A stretch of 64,000 bases of DNA, taken from Phycisphaerae bacterium (lineage in GTDB: Bacteria; Planctomycetota; Phycisphaerae; Sedimentisphaerales; Anaerobacaceae). The stretch's first letter is position 1. The number at the start of each line of letters is the position of its first letter. The DNA lies in NCBI GenBank assembly GCA_016782865.1, contig JADHXR010000001.1, positions 61,613-125,612 of the forward strand. The letters run 5' to 3'. A program made the translations under genes and the position numbers. Below the pieces are notes generated by a model that saw nothing but the letters and a program-made list of their open reading frames with translations, was not told the DNA's origin and ran no database searches. Of the stretch, positions 17,729-25,439 are shown piece by piece.

Positions 17729-18738
17729 GTGAAGATAAGGGCAGACCAGGGGCGAGCGGAGTCAGGCAACTGAAGTACCGAGAGGCTCTCAACGAGGCGC
17801 TGCGGGAAGAATTGCGGCGTGACGAAAGTGTCTTCGTCATCGGTGGAGGTATCGGTCAACGCGGCGGCTCTTACAAAGTCACCGTCGGTCTGCTCGACGA
17901 GTTCGGGCCCCGCCGGATCATCGATGCGCCCATAGCCGAGGCAAGCTTCACCGGAGCGGGTGTTGGCGCCGCTATAACGGGGATGCGGCCGGTGGTGGAG
18001 ATACTGTTTGTGGACTTCACGTCTTTGATCATCGATCAGATTGTAAATCAGGCCGCCAAGTACAGGTTCATGAGCGGCGGCAAAGGCCGGGTCCCGATGG
18101 TCCTCAGGACGCAGGGAGGCAGCGGCAACGGGCTGGCCGCCCAGCACTCGCAGAGTCTCGAAGCGTGGTATTATCATGTCCCCGGCCTGAAAGTCGTGAT
18201 GCCTTCGACCGCCCACGACGCCAAGGGCTTGCTCAAGAGCGCCATAAGAGACGACGACCCCGTCATCTTCATCGAACACAAGCTGCTGTATATGACTGAG
18301 GGCCCGGTACCTCAGGACGAGTACACGGTGGAACTGGGAGTCGGTGATATCAAGCGCGGCGGAAGCGATGTGACGATCGTAGCCTGGTCCAACATGGTGC
18401 CGCGGGTCCTCTCGGCAGCGGAGAAACTCGCCGCTCGCCGAATCGAAGCCGAAGTGATCGATCCGCGAACGCTGGTCCCTCTGGACAAGCAGCTCATTCT
18501 CGAATCGGTCAAGAGGACTGAGCATCTGGTGATCGTACAGGAGGCGGTTCGCAGGGGCGGGGTGGCCTCCGATATCGCATCCATAGTCCAGGCCGAGGCG
18601 TTCGATTATCTCGACGCTCCGATCGAAATTGTCGCGGGTAAGAACACGCCGATACCGTTCAACGTTCAGCTTGAGAAGGCTTGCGTGCCACAGGAAGCCG
18701 ACATCATAGAAGCCGTACAAAGAGTGTTACATCTGTAG
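17725..18738 (+). CDS. TPP-dependent 2-oxoacid/acetoin dehydrogenase E1 component, beta subunit
   Basis: A 337-aa transketolase-like beta subunit. A TTG start overlaps the alpha stop (TTGA) and has GAGGTTGAG upstream. It has the characteristic YREALNEALREELRRDESVF start, then IIDAPIAEASFTGAGVGAAI, PVVEILFVDFTSLIIDQI, the R(T/I)QGG loop with QHSQSLEAWYYHVPGLKVV, and a C-terminal domain with VVIVQEAVRRGG-like elements. Together with the alpha gene it forms an alpha2beta2 E1. No E2 acyltransferase or E3 dihydrolipoamide dehydrogenase gene is found nearby, which is odd for such an operon; E3 may be shared from elsewhere in the genome. Confidence 0.9.
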   Translation: MSEDKGRPGASGVRQLKYREALNEALREELRRDESVFVIGGGIGQRGGSYKVTVGLLDEFGPRRIIDAPIAEASFTGAGVGAAITGMRPVVEILFVDFTSLIIDQIVNQAAKYRFMSGGKGRVPMVLRTQGGSGNGLAAQHSQSLEAWYYHVPGLKVVMPSTAHDAKGLLKSAIRDDDPVIFIEHKLLYMTEGPVPQDEYTVELGVGDIKRGGSDVTIVAWSNMVPRVLSAAEKLAARRIEAEVIDPRTLVPLDKQLILESVKRTEHLVIVQEAVRRGGVASDIASIVQAEAFDYLDAPIEIVAGKNTPIPFNVQLEKACVPQEADIIEAVQRVLHL

Positions 18739-18763
18739 GAAAAACCAGGTAGGAAGGAAGACA

Positions 18764-19618
18764 ATGTCACTTGAGAACATGAAAGCGATGCTGAGCAAAG
18801 CAAGCAACGCCGGTTATGCCGTCGGCGCCTTCAACATCCTGGACTACAATTCCACCAGGGCTGTCGTCCAGGCTGCCGAAGAGACCAGTGCCCCTGTCAT
18901 CATTCAAACATCGGCCAAGACGGTTCTCTTCTGGGGCTGCTCGGCCATCATCTCCTGGGTCAAGGAGCTTGCCGGACCATCGAAAGTGCCGATCGCTCTG
19001 CACCTCGATCACTGCAAGGATCTGCAACTTATCGCCGATTGCATAGACGCAGGCTGGAGTTCCGTGATGATCGATGCATCGTCGAAGCCTTTCGAGGAGA
19101 ATCTTGCTTTAAGCAAGCAGGTTGTGGAGATGGCGAGGCCGAAGGACGTCACTGTCGAAGCCGAGCTTGGAGCCATCGTCGGCGTCGAAGACGACATTCA
19201 TGTCAAACAGCAGGATGCGCATCTGGCCGACCCCGAGCAGGCAATAGAATTCTGTGCCCAAGTCGGCCCGGATTGCTTCGCGCCCGCGATCGGCACCGCT
19301 CACGGCGTATATAAGGGCGTGCCTAAGATTGCCTACGATTTGCTCGAAGAAATCGCCGCCGCGACAACTCCGCCTATCGCTCTTCACGGCGGGACGGGGC
19401 TTGCCGACGAGGTGTTCAAGAAGTGCATCTCGCTCGGCTGCGCGAAGGTAAACATATCGACCCAGTTGAAATATGCGTTCATCGACGGATTCGTTGCCTA
19501 CCACAATGCACACGATACAGAGTATGATCCGCTGAAAGTTATCGACGCCCAGTTCAACGAACTCAAGGTCGGTATTGTTAAGAATATAAATCTGTTCGGC
19601 AGTGCCGGAATGGCTTGA
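18764..19618 (+). CDS. Class II (zinc) ketose-bisphosphate aldolase family protein
   Basis: A 284-aa protein of the FbaA/GatY/KbaY family. Conserved elements are AVGAFNILDYNSTRAVVQAAEE, the zinc and catalytic segment ALHLDHCKD, MIDASSKPFEENL, VEAELGAIVGVED, AIGTAHGVYKG (zinc His) and ALHGGTGL (zinc His plus phosphate-binding Gly), then VNISTQL. It would cleave a phosphorylated ketose to dihydroxyacetone phosphate and an aldehyde. The kinase and isomerase genes behind it fit an isomerise-phosphorylate-cleave route. It follows E1-beta by 25 bases and precedes the lipoyl-HAD gene by 16. The exact ketose cannot be told from sequence. Confidence 0.9.
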   Translation: MSLENMKAMLSKASNAGYAVGAFNILDYNSTRAVVQAAEETSAPVIIQTSAKTVLFWGCSAIISWVKELAGPSKVPIALHLDHCKDLQLIADCIDAGWSSVMIDASSKPFEENLALSKQVVEMARPKDVTVEAELGAIVGVEDDIHVKQQDAHLADPEQAIEFCAQVGPDCFAPAIGTAHGVYKGVPKIAYDLLEEIAAATTPPIALHGGTGLADEVFKKCISLGCAKVNISTQLKYAFIDGFVAYHNAHDTEYDPLKVIDAQFNELKVGIVKNINLFGSAGMA

Positions 19619-19634
19619 TGCAGGGGACCATAGA

Positions 19635-20861
19635 ATGGCCAGACCAATCATCATGCCCCAGGTGGGGCAGGATATCGAGACAGGCGCCATCGTCGAATGG
19701 CGAGTGAAAGAGAACGACTACGTGAACAAAGGCGACGTTGTCGCGGTGGTAGAGTCGGACAAGGCAACGTTTGAGGTCGAAGCGTATGAGTCGGGCGTGG
19801 TGCTCAAGATCCTGTATGATGCAGGCGCCGAGGTCAAGGTGCTCGATCCGATAGCATACGTTGGAGAACCCGGAGAGATCATTGAGGCGGCGAAACCAAC
19901 AGCCGAAACAACGACCGAGGTGACGCCATCGAGAAGAGCACGCAGCAAGGAAGAAACTGAACGGTCGTCGAAACCGGGAGTCTCCGTATCGCCCTCGGCA
20001 AGAAGAGTTGCTCGCCAGCACGATATTGATTTGAGCACGATCGAGGGCACGGGACCGGACGGACGCATACTCAAACAAGATGTCCTGGCCGCGATTTCCT
20101 CCACCGGTCCTGACAATGAGAGACATTCCATGGAAAGAGCTAAGATGAAGGCGCTCATTTTTGACTGCGACGGAGTCCTGGTAGACACCGAGCGGGATGG
20201 GCACAGAGTCGCGTTTAACAAGGCATTTGCGGAAAAAGGTTATGACATAGAGTGGAACATAAAGCTATACGGCAAGCTCCTGGAAGTCGCCGGCGGTAAG
20301 GAACGCATGCGGCACTACTTCGACAACAACGGCTGGCCTGCCGACGCCGCGGACAAAGACGCTCTTATTAAAGAATTGCACAAACTCAAAACGGACCTGT
20401 TCATGCAGATTATCGAATCGGGAGAGCTGCCCTTGCGACCCGGTGTTGCAAGACTCGTGGATGAGGCCATCGCCGCGAACGTCACTTTGGCAATCTGCTC
20501 TACGTCTAATGAGCGGGCGGTCAATCTCGTGGCGGAAAAACTGCTCGGCCCCGAGCGAAAGGCGCGTTTCAGCGAGATATTAGCCGGAGATGTGGTCTCG
20601 AGAAAGAAACCGGACCCTGAAGTATATAACCTTGCTTCGCAGAGACTGGGCGTCGAACCATCCGAGTGCATCGTAGTCGAAGACAGCCGCAACGGACTGC
20701 TCGCAGCGAAGGCCGCCAACATGTGTTGCGTAGTCACCACAAACGGGTATACGAAGAATGAAGATTTCGAAGAGGCTGATCTTGTGGTCTGCGAACTTGG
20801 CGATCCGCCGAACGTGCAGGTAACTTTGGAGGCCGTCATGGGCATCGTTGATAAGGGTTGA
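19635..20861 (+). CDS. Lipoyl domain - E3-binding domain - HAD phosphatase (CbbY-like) fusion
   Basis: A 408-aa fusion. ATG 19635 has AGGGGA upstream and gives MARPIIMPQVGQ. Residues 1-80 are a lipoyl domain with the attachment lysine in ESDKATFEVEA (Lys43). Residues about 118-155 are a peripheral E3-binding domain (SPSARRVARQHDIDLSTIEG). From about residue 170 there is a CbbY-like HAD phosphatase: FDCDGVLVDTERDGHRVAFN (DxD nucleophile pair), ICSTSNERAV (motif II), KKPDPEVYN (Lys motif III) and VVEDSRNGLLAA (motif IV). The E2 catalytic acyltransferase domain is absent. Internal ATGs at 20130 and 20145, the second behind GGAAAGAG, could also yield a free HAD protein. It would accept acyl groups from the E1 encoded upstream; the HAD substrate is unknown. 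Confidence 0.85.
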   Translation: MARPIIMPQVGQDIETGAIVEWRVKENDYVNKGDVVAVVESDKATFEVEAYESGVVLKILYDAGAEVKVLDPIAYVGEPGEIIEAAKPTAETTTEVTPSRRARSKEETERSSKPGVSVSPSARRVARQHDIDLSTIEGTGPDGRILKQDVLAAISSTGPDNERHSMERAKMKALIFDCDGVLVDTERDGHRVAFNKAFAEKGYDIEWNIKLYGKLLEVAGGKERMRHYFDNNGWPADAADKDALIKELHKLKTDLFMQIIESGELPLRPGVARLVDEAIAANVTLAICSTSNERAVNLVAEKLLGPERKARFSEILAGDVVSRKKPDPEVYNLASQRLGVEPSECIVVEDSRNGLLAAKAANMCCVVTTNGYTKNEDFEEADLVVCELGDPPNVQVTLEAVMGIVDKG

Positions 20862-20877
20862 TGTCGACAGTGGAGAA

Positions 20878-21816
20878 ATGAAGACAATACTCGCATTCGG
20901 TGAAGTGCTCTGGGACATCCTGCCGTCATGTACGGTTCTCGGCGGGGCTCCATTTAATTTCGTCTATAGAGCGAATTCACTCGGTGATAAGGATCTTATG
21001 ATAAGCCGGCTCGGCCGCGACGAACTCGGGCGCAAAGCTCATGAGCAAATTATCCGATCGGGCCTGGATACACGATTTATACAATGGGATGATGAACTGC
21101 CTACAGGCACGGTTGAAGTCGGCTTTGACGAACAGAACAATCCCGACTATTTCATCGTGCCGCACGTTGCGTACGACCGGATCGAGACCACCCAAGAGCT
21201 TCTCGATGCCGCATCGACAGCAGACTGTCTTTGCTTTGGGACGCTGAGCCAGAGGGCCGCCGAATCGCGCAAGACAATCGAGCGGCTCCTCGAAGAAGCA
21301 GCCACAGGGCTGAAACTTCTGGACATAAATCTGCGAAAGGAATGCTACAGCCTGGAAACGATTACTTCTTCCTTAGAGAAAGCCGATGTCTTGAAATTGA
21401 ACGAGGCCGAGGCCCGCGAGATTGGAAGGATGCTGAACATTTCGCACCATAGCCTGCCGGAATTCTGCACGCAAATCGTGGACAAGTGGTCTATAAAACA
21501 GTGCCTGGTGACACTGGCTGAAAAAGGAGTTTTTGCGGCTTCCGGCGATGGGCGGCAGGTCTACGTGCCGGGCTACAAGGTCAAACTTGCCGACTCGCTC
21601 GGCTCGGGCGATGCCTTCGCCGCAGGCTTCGTACATAAGACTCTTGGAGGCGAGAGTCTCGCTGCAGCTTGTGAATTCGGCAATGTGATCGGTGCGATAG
21701 TAGCCACCCAGACGGGCGCCACCGCTGCGGTCCGTCAGGCAGACATTGATAGGTTCGTACAAGAAGATATTGAACGCATTGTTCACCCCGGATTTGGGAA
21801 TTTCATGAATTCTTAA
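20878..21816 (+). CDS. PfkB-family carbohydrate kinase (fructokinase-like)
   Basis: About 312 aa from ATG 20878; an in-frame TTG at 20848 would overlap the previous stop and add unrelated residues. It starts KTILAFGEVLWDILPS and has GGAPFNFVYRANSLG, the early PfkB glycine motif. The C-terminal PfkB signature reads DSLGSGDAFAAGFVHKTL, with the anion-hole GSGD and catalytic Asp. Most relatives have DTTGAGD, so Ser-Leu here is a mild variant. It would phosphorylate a ketose, probably giving the substrate of the aldolase two genes upstream. The gap to the next gene is 12 bases. Confidence 0.9.
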   Translation: MKTILAFGEVLWDILPSCTVLGGAPFNFVYRANSLGDKDLMISRLGRDELGRKAHEQIIRSGLDTRFIQWDDELPTGTVEVGFDEQNNPDYFIVPHVAYDRIETTQELLDAASTADCLCFGTLSQRAAESRKTIERLLEEAATGLKLLDINLRKECYSLETITSSLEKADVLKLNEAEAREIGRMLNISHHSLPEFCTQIVDKWSIKQCLVTLAEKGVFAASGDGRQVYVPGYKVKLADSLGSGDAFAAGFVHKTLGGESLAAACEFGNVIGAIVATQTGATAAVRQADIDRFVQEDIERIVHPGFGNFMNS

Positions 21817-21828
21817 GGAGCAGGTAAG

Positions 21829-23070
21829 ATGGGTAATAGAATTAGATGGATGCTGCTGGTTTTGGCTGTCGCGATCATGCCGAATGTCAGCGCATTTTCA
21901 CAGCCGGCCGGCGGCGACGTGTTCCGCGAATACATGTGGTACAAAGAAGGCGGCAACGCAGGCGGATCTCTGCGCGTTGGCGGCCGAGTCGGCTATGAGG
22001 GGTCGATTGCCCTCGAGCACGATTTTGACCTGGAACATGCAACCAAGGCCGAGGTAGTTGTCGAGAAGATTCTGTGCCACGACGGAACAACCGGTCTGGC
22101 GATTCAGATCAACGACAGCGATTGGATTTACATTCCCGAAGCGGCGGGCATCCCCGCGCCGCAATCCGCCTATCAGCACCACTTCTATCCGAGGGTTCGC
22201 ATCCCGCTGAGCTGCCTCAACCATGGAAAAGACAATCGCTTCCAGATGAGAGTCGACACAAAACATCCCTGGAATTGGCCCCAAAATCTTATCTACGGTG
22301 TGCACTTCCGCATCTATTATGACCCGGCGAAGAAGCCGCACCCGACCGGGGAGATTACAAGTCCCAAATCCGGCGACAACCTGGGTCGATCGGCAACGCT
22401 GACTGCCGCAGCGCGCAGTCCAAACGGAAAGATCAGGCAGGTGGACTACATCGGCCTTTACGAAGACGTTAACTTCGAAGGCGACGGCATTTACCGCCAA
22501 TGGCACTATCATTTCTTCCACGGGCAAATCCTGAACCACATCGGCTCGGCGACCGATGAGCCTTACAACGTGACATGGGACACATCCTGGGCGCCCGACC
22601 AAAGGCAGGAGACAAAAATCGCGGCCAGGATCATTGACAGCACCGGCATGGTTTATGTCACCGAGGCCGTCGGCGATCTTGGTCTCGTGCGCCCTGGCTT
22701 GTCGGTGGAGCTGTGCAAACCGTACGACATCCCGAAAACATGGGTGACAAGACGCGGCGAGAAACAAGAGCTTTTCGACGTAGCCGGTGATCCAAGCAAA
22801 GCCATCGCGGCCCAGCTTGTCTGGTCCAGTTGGAGTCCGGGCTATATGAAAGGTGTTTATATTAACGGCAAAAAAGTTTTCGATAGTGAAGGAGGCAAAT
22901 ACCAGTACCACGCACATCGCGTCACCATAGACGACATTGGCTGTTTCAAACAGGGCAGGAACGCTCTGAAAACAGGCAAGACCCCCAAGATCAATGGGAA
23001 GATGGTGCACGGAATGGAAGTGAACTGGCCCGGAATTATGGTCTTGATTCAATATCGCAATGACAAATAG
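21829..23070 (+). CDS. Secreted protein of unknown function in the sugar operon
   Basis: A 413-aa protein I cannot assign to a family. It has a classical signal peptide (WMLLVLAVAIMPNVSAFS, cleavage near residue 26). The mature part is rich in aromatic residues and beta-type segments: WYKEGGNAGGSLRVGG, NDSDWIYIPEAAGIP, HPWNWPQNLIYGVHFRIYY, and a middle SPKSGDNLGRSATLTA stretch resembling an Ig-like or F5/8-type domain. The closing WPGIMVLIQYRND is again beta. GGAGCAG lies upstream of the ATG. Placement between the kinase and the isomerase genes suggests a periplasmic carbohydrate-binding or degrading role, but no catalytic motif is recognisable. Confidence 0.7.
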   Translation: MGNRIRWMLLVLAVAIMPNVSAFSQPAGGDVFREYMWYKEGGNAGGSLRVGGRVGYEGSIALEHDFDLEHATKAEVVVEKILCHDGTTGLAIQINDSDWIYIPEAAGIPAPQSAYQHHFYPRVRIPLSCLNHGKDNRFQMRVDTKHPWNWPQNLIYGVHFRIYYDPAKKPHPTGEITSPKSGDNLGRSATLTAAARSPNGKIRQVDYIGLYEDVNFEGDGIYRQWHYHFFHGQILNHIGSATDEPYNVTWDTSWAPDQRQETKIAARIIDSTGMVYVTEAVGDLGLVRPGLSVELCKPYDIPKTWVTRRGEKQELFDVAGDPSKAIAAQLVWSSWSPGYMKGVYINGKKVFDSEGGKYQYHAHRVTIDDIGCFKQGRNALKTGKTPKINGKMVHGMEVNWPGIMVLIQYRNDK

Positions 23071-23122
23071 ATAAGACACGACGTTCCATTGTAATTAGCC
23101 CTATGAAGAAAGTGAGGTAGCC

Positions 23123-24118
23123 ATGAACAATAAAATATGTATGGGTATATGGGGTATGACGAACCTTCGGGACCGCTTCAACGTTAACGGCTTCGGCGAG
23201 GAGGTTGCCGTCCTTGACCGCATCAAAGCTATCGGCCAAACCGAGGACGTGGACGGCATCGAGCTGCACGTCCCGACGGAGATCGACGAGAAGAACGCCG
23301 GCGAAATCGAAAAAATACTCAGTGACTACAACCTTCAAATGGTGCAGCTTTGCGGCCACACGTGGACTGAAAAACGCTACAAGTTCGGCGCCCTTGGCGA
23401 CACCGATCCGAAGGTCCGTGCTGCGGCAGTGGACCGGGTCAAATGGGCGCTGGACATGGGCGCAAGGTTCAACGTTCCCATCAGCGTTCTCTGGCCCGCA
23501 ACCGACGGCAACGATTTTCCTCTCCAGACAGACTACGTCGGCCTCTACGACCGCTACGTGGATTCCGTGCATCAGGTTCTCGAATACCTTCATGAGAACA
23601 AATACGCCACCAAAGTATGCGTCGAACCCAAGCCGTTCGAGCCGCGATCCTGGATCATGATGGGGACAACGGCCGCGGCGCTGAGTGTCGTTCAGGAAGT
23701 CAACGATCCGAACTTCGGAATCAACATCGACATCGGTCACAGCTTGATTGCCAAGGAAAACGTCGAGGACATGTTCTCCCTGGTCCTAAGGGCGAAAAAG
23801 CTGTTCCACACACATTTCGACGACAATGATCAGCAGGCCGACTGCGATATTCCACCGGGCTGTGCCAACTTCATCCGCCTAGTTAGCGTCGTATACGTGC
23901 TGGATCAGATGGGATACGACGGCTGGTATGGACTGGATCTGTTTCCGTACAGGGACGACGCGATAGATTTCATGAAATTGTCCGTGGAGAACCTTAGATT
24001 GGCGCAGAGCGTTGTCGATTTAATGAACGAAAACGGAGCCAGAGAATTGCGGGCCCAGGGCACGGATGGCCCGGCAATGTCACGACTGATACGCGATTGC
24101 ATCCGACAGGCAGAATAA
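23123..24118 (+). CDS. Xylose isomerase-like TIM-barrel protein (sugar isomerase/epimerase family)
   Basis: A 331-aa AP-endonuclease-2/xylose-isomerase-like TIM barrel. Indicators are the start MNNKICMGIWGMTNLRDRF, the strand VDGIELHVP, then VCVEPKPFEPRSWI (metal Glu), FGINIDIGHSLI (metal Asp/His), FHTHFDDNDQ (His/Asp metal pair) and GYDGWYGLDLFPYRDD. The four metal-ligand stretches make an active isomerase or epimerase plausible. The ATG has GTGAGGTAGCC upstream. It lies 52 bases after the secreted protein and 11 before a second TIM barrel. It would supply a ketose to the PfkB kinase. Substrate not determinable; xylose- and rhamnose-type isomerases share this fold. Confidence 0.85.
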   Translation: MNNKICMGIWGMTNLRDRFNVNGFGEEVAVLDRIKAIGQTEDVDGIELHVPTEIDEKNAGEIEKILSDYNLQMVQLCGHTWTEKRYKFGALGDTDPKVRAAAVDRVKWALDMGARFNVPISVLWPATDGNDFPLQTDYVGLYDRYVDSVHQVLEYLHENKYATKVCVEPKPFEPRSWIMMGTTAAALSVVQEVNDPNFGINIDIGHSLIAKENVEDMFSLVLRAKKLFHTHFDDNDQQADCDIPPGCANFIRLVSVVYVLDQMGYDGWYGLDLFPYRDDAIDFMKLSVENLRLAQSVVDLMNENGARELRAQGTDGPAMSRLIRDCIRQAE

Positions 24119-24129
24119 GGGAGACCGCT

Positions 24130-25179
24130 ATGAGCAATATAAAAGGCCCCGGCATCTTCTTGGCCCAGTTTCTGCGCGACGAAGAGCCTTACGACAATCT
24201 TGAGAACATCAGCAGATGGGTGGCCTCTCTGGGCTACAAAGGCGTCCAGATTCCAACGTGGGACCGCCGAGTCTTCGACCTTGACAAAGCCGCCGAGTCA
24301 AAGACATATTGCGATGACCTCAAAGCCAAGCTTCAGAAGATTCACCTGGAGATCACGGAGTTGTCGGCCCATCTTCAGGGCCAGGCCCTGGCTATTCACC
24401 CGGCGTATGAGGTCGCCTTTCAGCCTTTTTATCCACAAGGATTGAACGACACCGCAAGAGTCGAATGGGCGACGGGAGAATTGAAGAAAGCCGTTATCGC
24501 ATCGGTAAACCTGGGGCTGGCCAGCGTGCCCGTCTTGTCGGGGGGCCTTGCGTGGCACATGGTATACCCCTGGCCGCAAAGACCAGACGGACTGATCGAA
24601 GAAGCATTCAAGGAACTCCACAGACGCTGGAAGCCCGCCCTCGACCTTGCACAGGAAAACGGCATCGCGATTTCCTTCGAGCTGCATCCGGGCTCGGACA
24701 TTTTCGACGGCGCTACGTTCGAGATGTTCCTTGATATCTCGGCCGACCACCCGGCTGCGTGTTTGTGTTATGACCCAAGCCATTTTCTGCTTCAGCAATT
24801 GGATTATCTCGAGTTCATACAACTCTACGGCCGGCGCATAAAGTCCTTCCACGTAAAGGATGCGGAGTTCAGACCGTCGGGACGCGTCGGCGTTTACGGC
24901 GGGTACCAATCATGGGCGAAGCGGGCGGGCCGGTTCCGCTCACTCGGTGACGGCCAGGTGGATTTCACCCGGATATTCACCCTGCTCGCCGAGGCAGGTT
25001 ACGACGGCTGGGCCGTCCTCGAATGGGAATGCTGCCTCAAGAGCCCCGAGCAGGGCGCCAAAGAGGGAGCCCCGTTCATAGCCGACCATATAATCGAAAC
25101 CACCGAGGTGGCGTTTGATGATTTTGCCGGCGGCCGGACCGACGTTGAGACCAACAGGAAGATTCTAGGCCTGAGTTGA
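24130..25179 (+). CDS. Second TIM-barrel sugar phosphate isomerase/epimerase-like protein
   Basis: About 349 aa, starting at ATG 24130 with AAGGGAG 7 bases upstream; the earlier in-frame start at 24097 would overlap the previous gene. The xylose-isomerase-like barrel is shown by LGYKGVQIPTWD, HLEITELSAHLQGQ, NGIAISFELHPGSDIF (Glu ligand), CLCYDPSHFLLQQ (Asp/His), IKSFHVKDAEFRP (His/Lys-Asp) and GYDGWAVLEWECC (final Glu). It has a similar metal-site pattern to the preceding barrel but low similarity otherwise, so the pair may do successive steps. It is the last gene of the operon; a MITE-like element and a convergent GH172 gene follow. Confidence 0.85.
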   Translation: MSNIKGPGIFLAQFLRDEEPYDNLENISRWVASLGYKGVQIPTWDRRVFDLDKAAESKTYCDDLKAKLQKIHLEITELSAHLQGQALAIHPAYEVAFQPFYPQGLNDTARVEWATGELKKAVIASVNLGLASVPVLSGGLAWHMVYPWPQRPDGLIEEAFKELHRRWKPALDLAQENGIAISFELHPGSDIFDGATFEMFLDISADHPAACLCYDPSHFLLQQLDYLEFIQLYGRRIKSFHVKDAEFRPSGRVGVYGGYQSWAKRAGRFRSLGDGQVDFTRIFTLLAEAGYDGWAVLEWECCLKSPEQGAKEGAPFIADHIIETTEVAFDDFAGGRTDVETNRKILGLS

Positions 25180-25257
25180 CGTGATGTCGCGTCCTCAAAA
25201 AGGATGATGGCCATAACGTCACAATGGTCTCCGGAGCAAGCGGAACACTATGTACTT

Positions 25258-25439
25258 AGCGGCCGCGCAAAAACAACTTCACATTTATAGGGGCAATCTT
25301 GACATTATCTTCGGCCGCTTCTCAATCGCGAATTCCTCGACGTAGAATAGCTACGCCTCCGGATTCGCTCAATCGGCGCGACCAAATCTAACGCCAATTT
25401 ACTCCCTCTAAATTGTGAATCTATTTCTGCGCGGCCGCT
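25258..25439. mobile_element. 182-bp MITE-like element with terminal inverted repeats and TACTT target duplication
   Basis: The ends read AGCGGCCGCGCA (25258-25269) and TGCGCGGCCGCT (25428-25439), perfect inverted repeats. Similarity continues inward with TTCACA and TTTA at matching distances, about 26 bp in all with some mismatches. TACTT stands directly outside both ends, a 5-bp target duplication. The interior contains a hairpin with arms around GCGAATTCC and GGATTCGC (near 25328-25370). No ORF fits. The right end supplies the last base of the GH172 stop codon. Only one copy lies in the window, so mobility is inferred from structure. Confidence 0.55.

Noticed and set aside
17542..18720. 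392-aa open frame antisense to E1-beta
   Set aside because: It covers a strongly conserved gene on the other strand; its sequence has no domain and reflects GC-rich codon use.
21898..23079. 393-aa open frame antisense to the secreted protein
   Set aside because: The plus-strand frame has a signal peptide, ribosome-binding site and operon context; the antisense frame has none.
25258..25439. Bidirectional terminator between convergent genes
   Set aside because: The inverted arms are 158 bases apart, lack T-tracts and carry a 5-bp flanking duplication, which fits a mobile element better.
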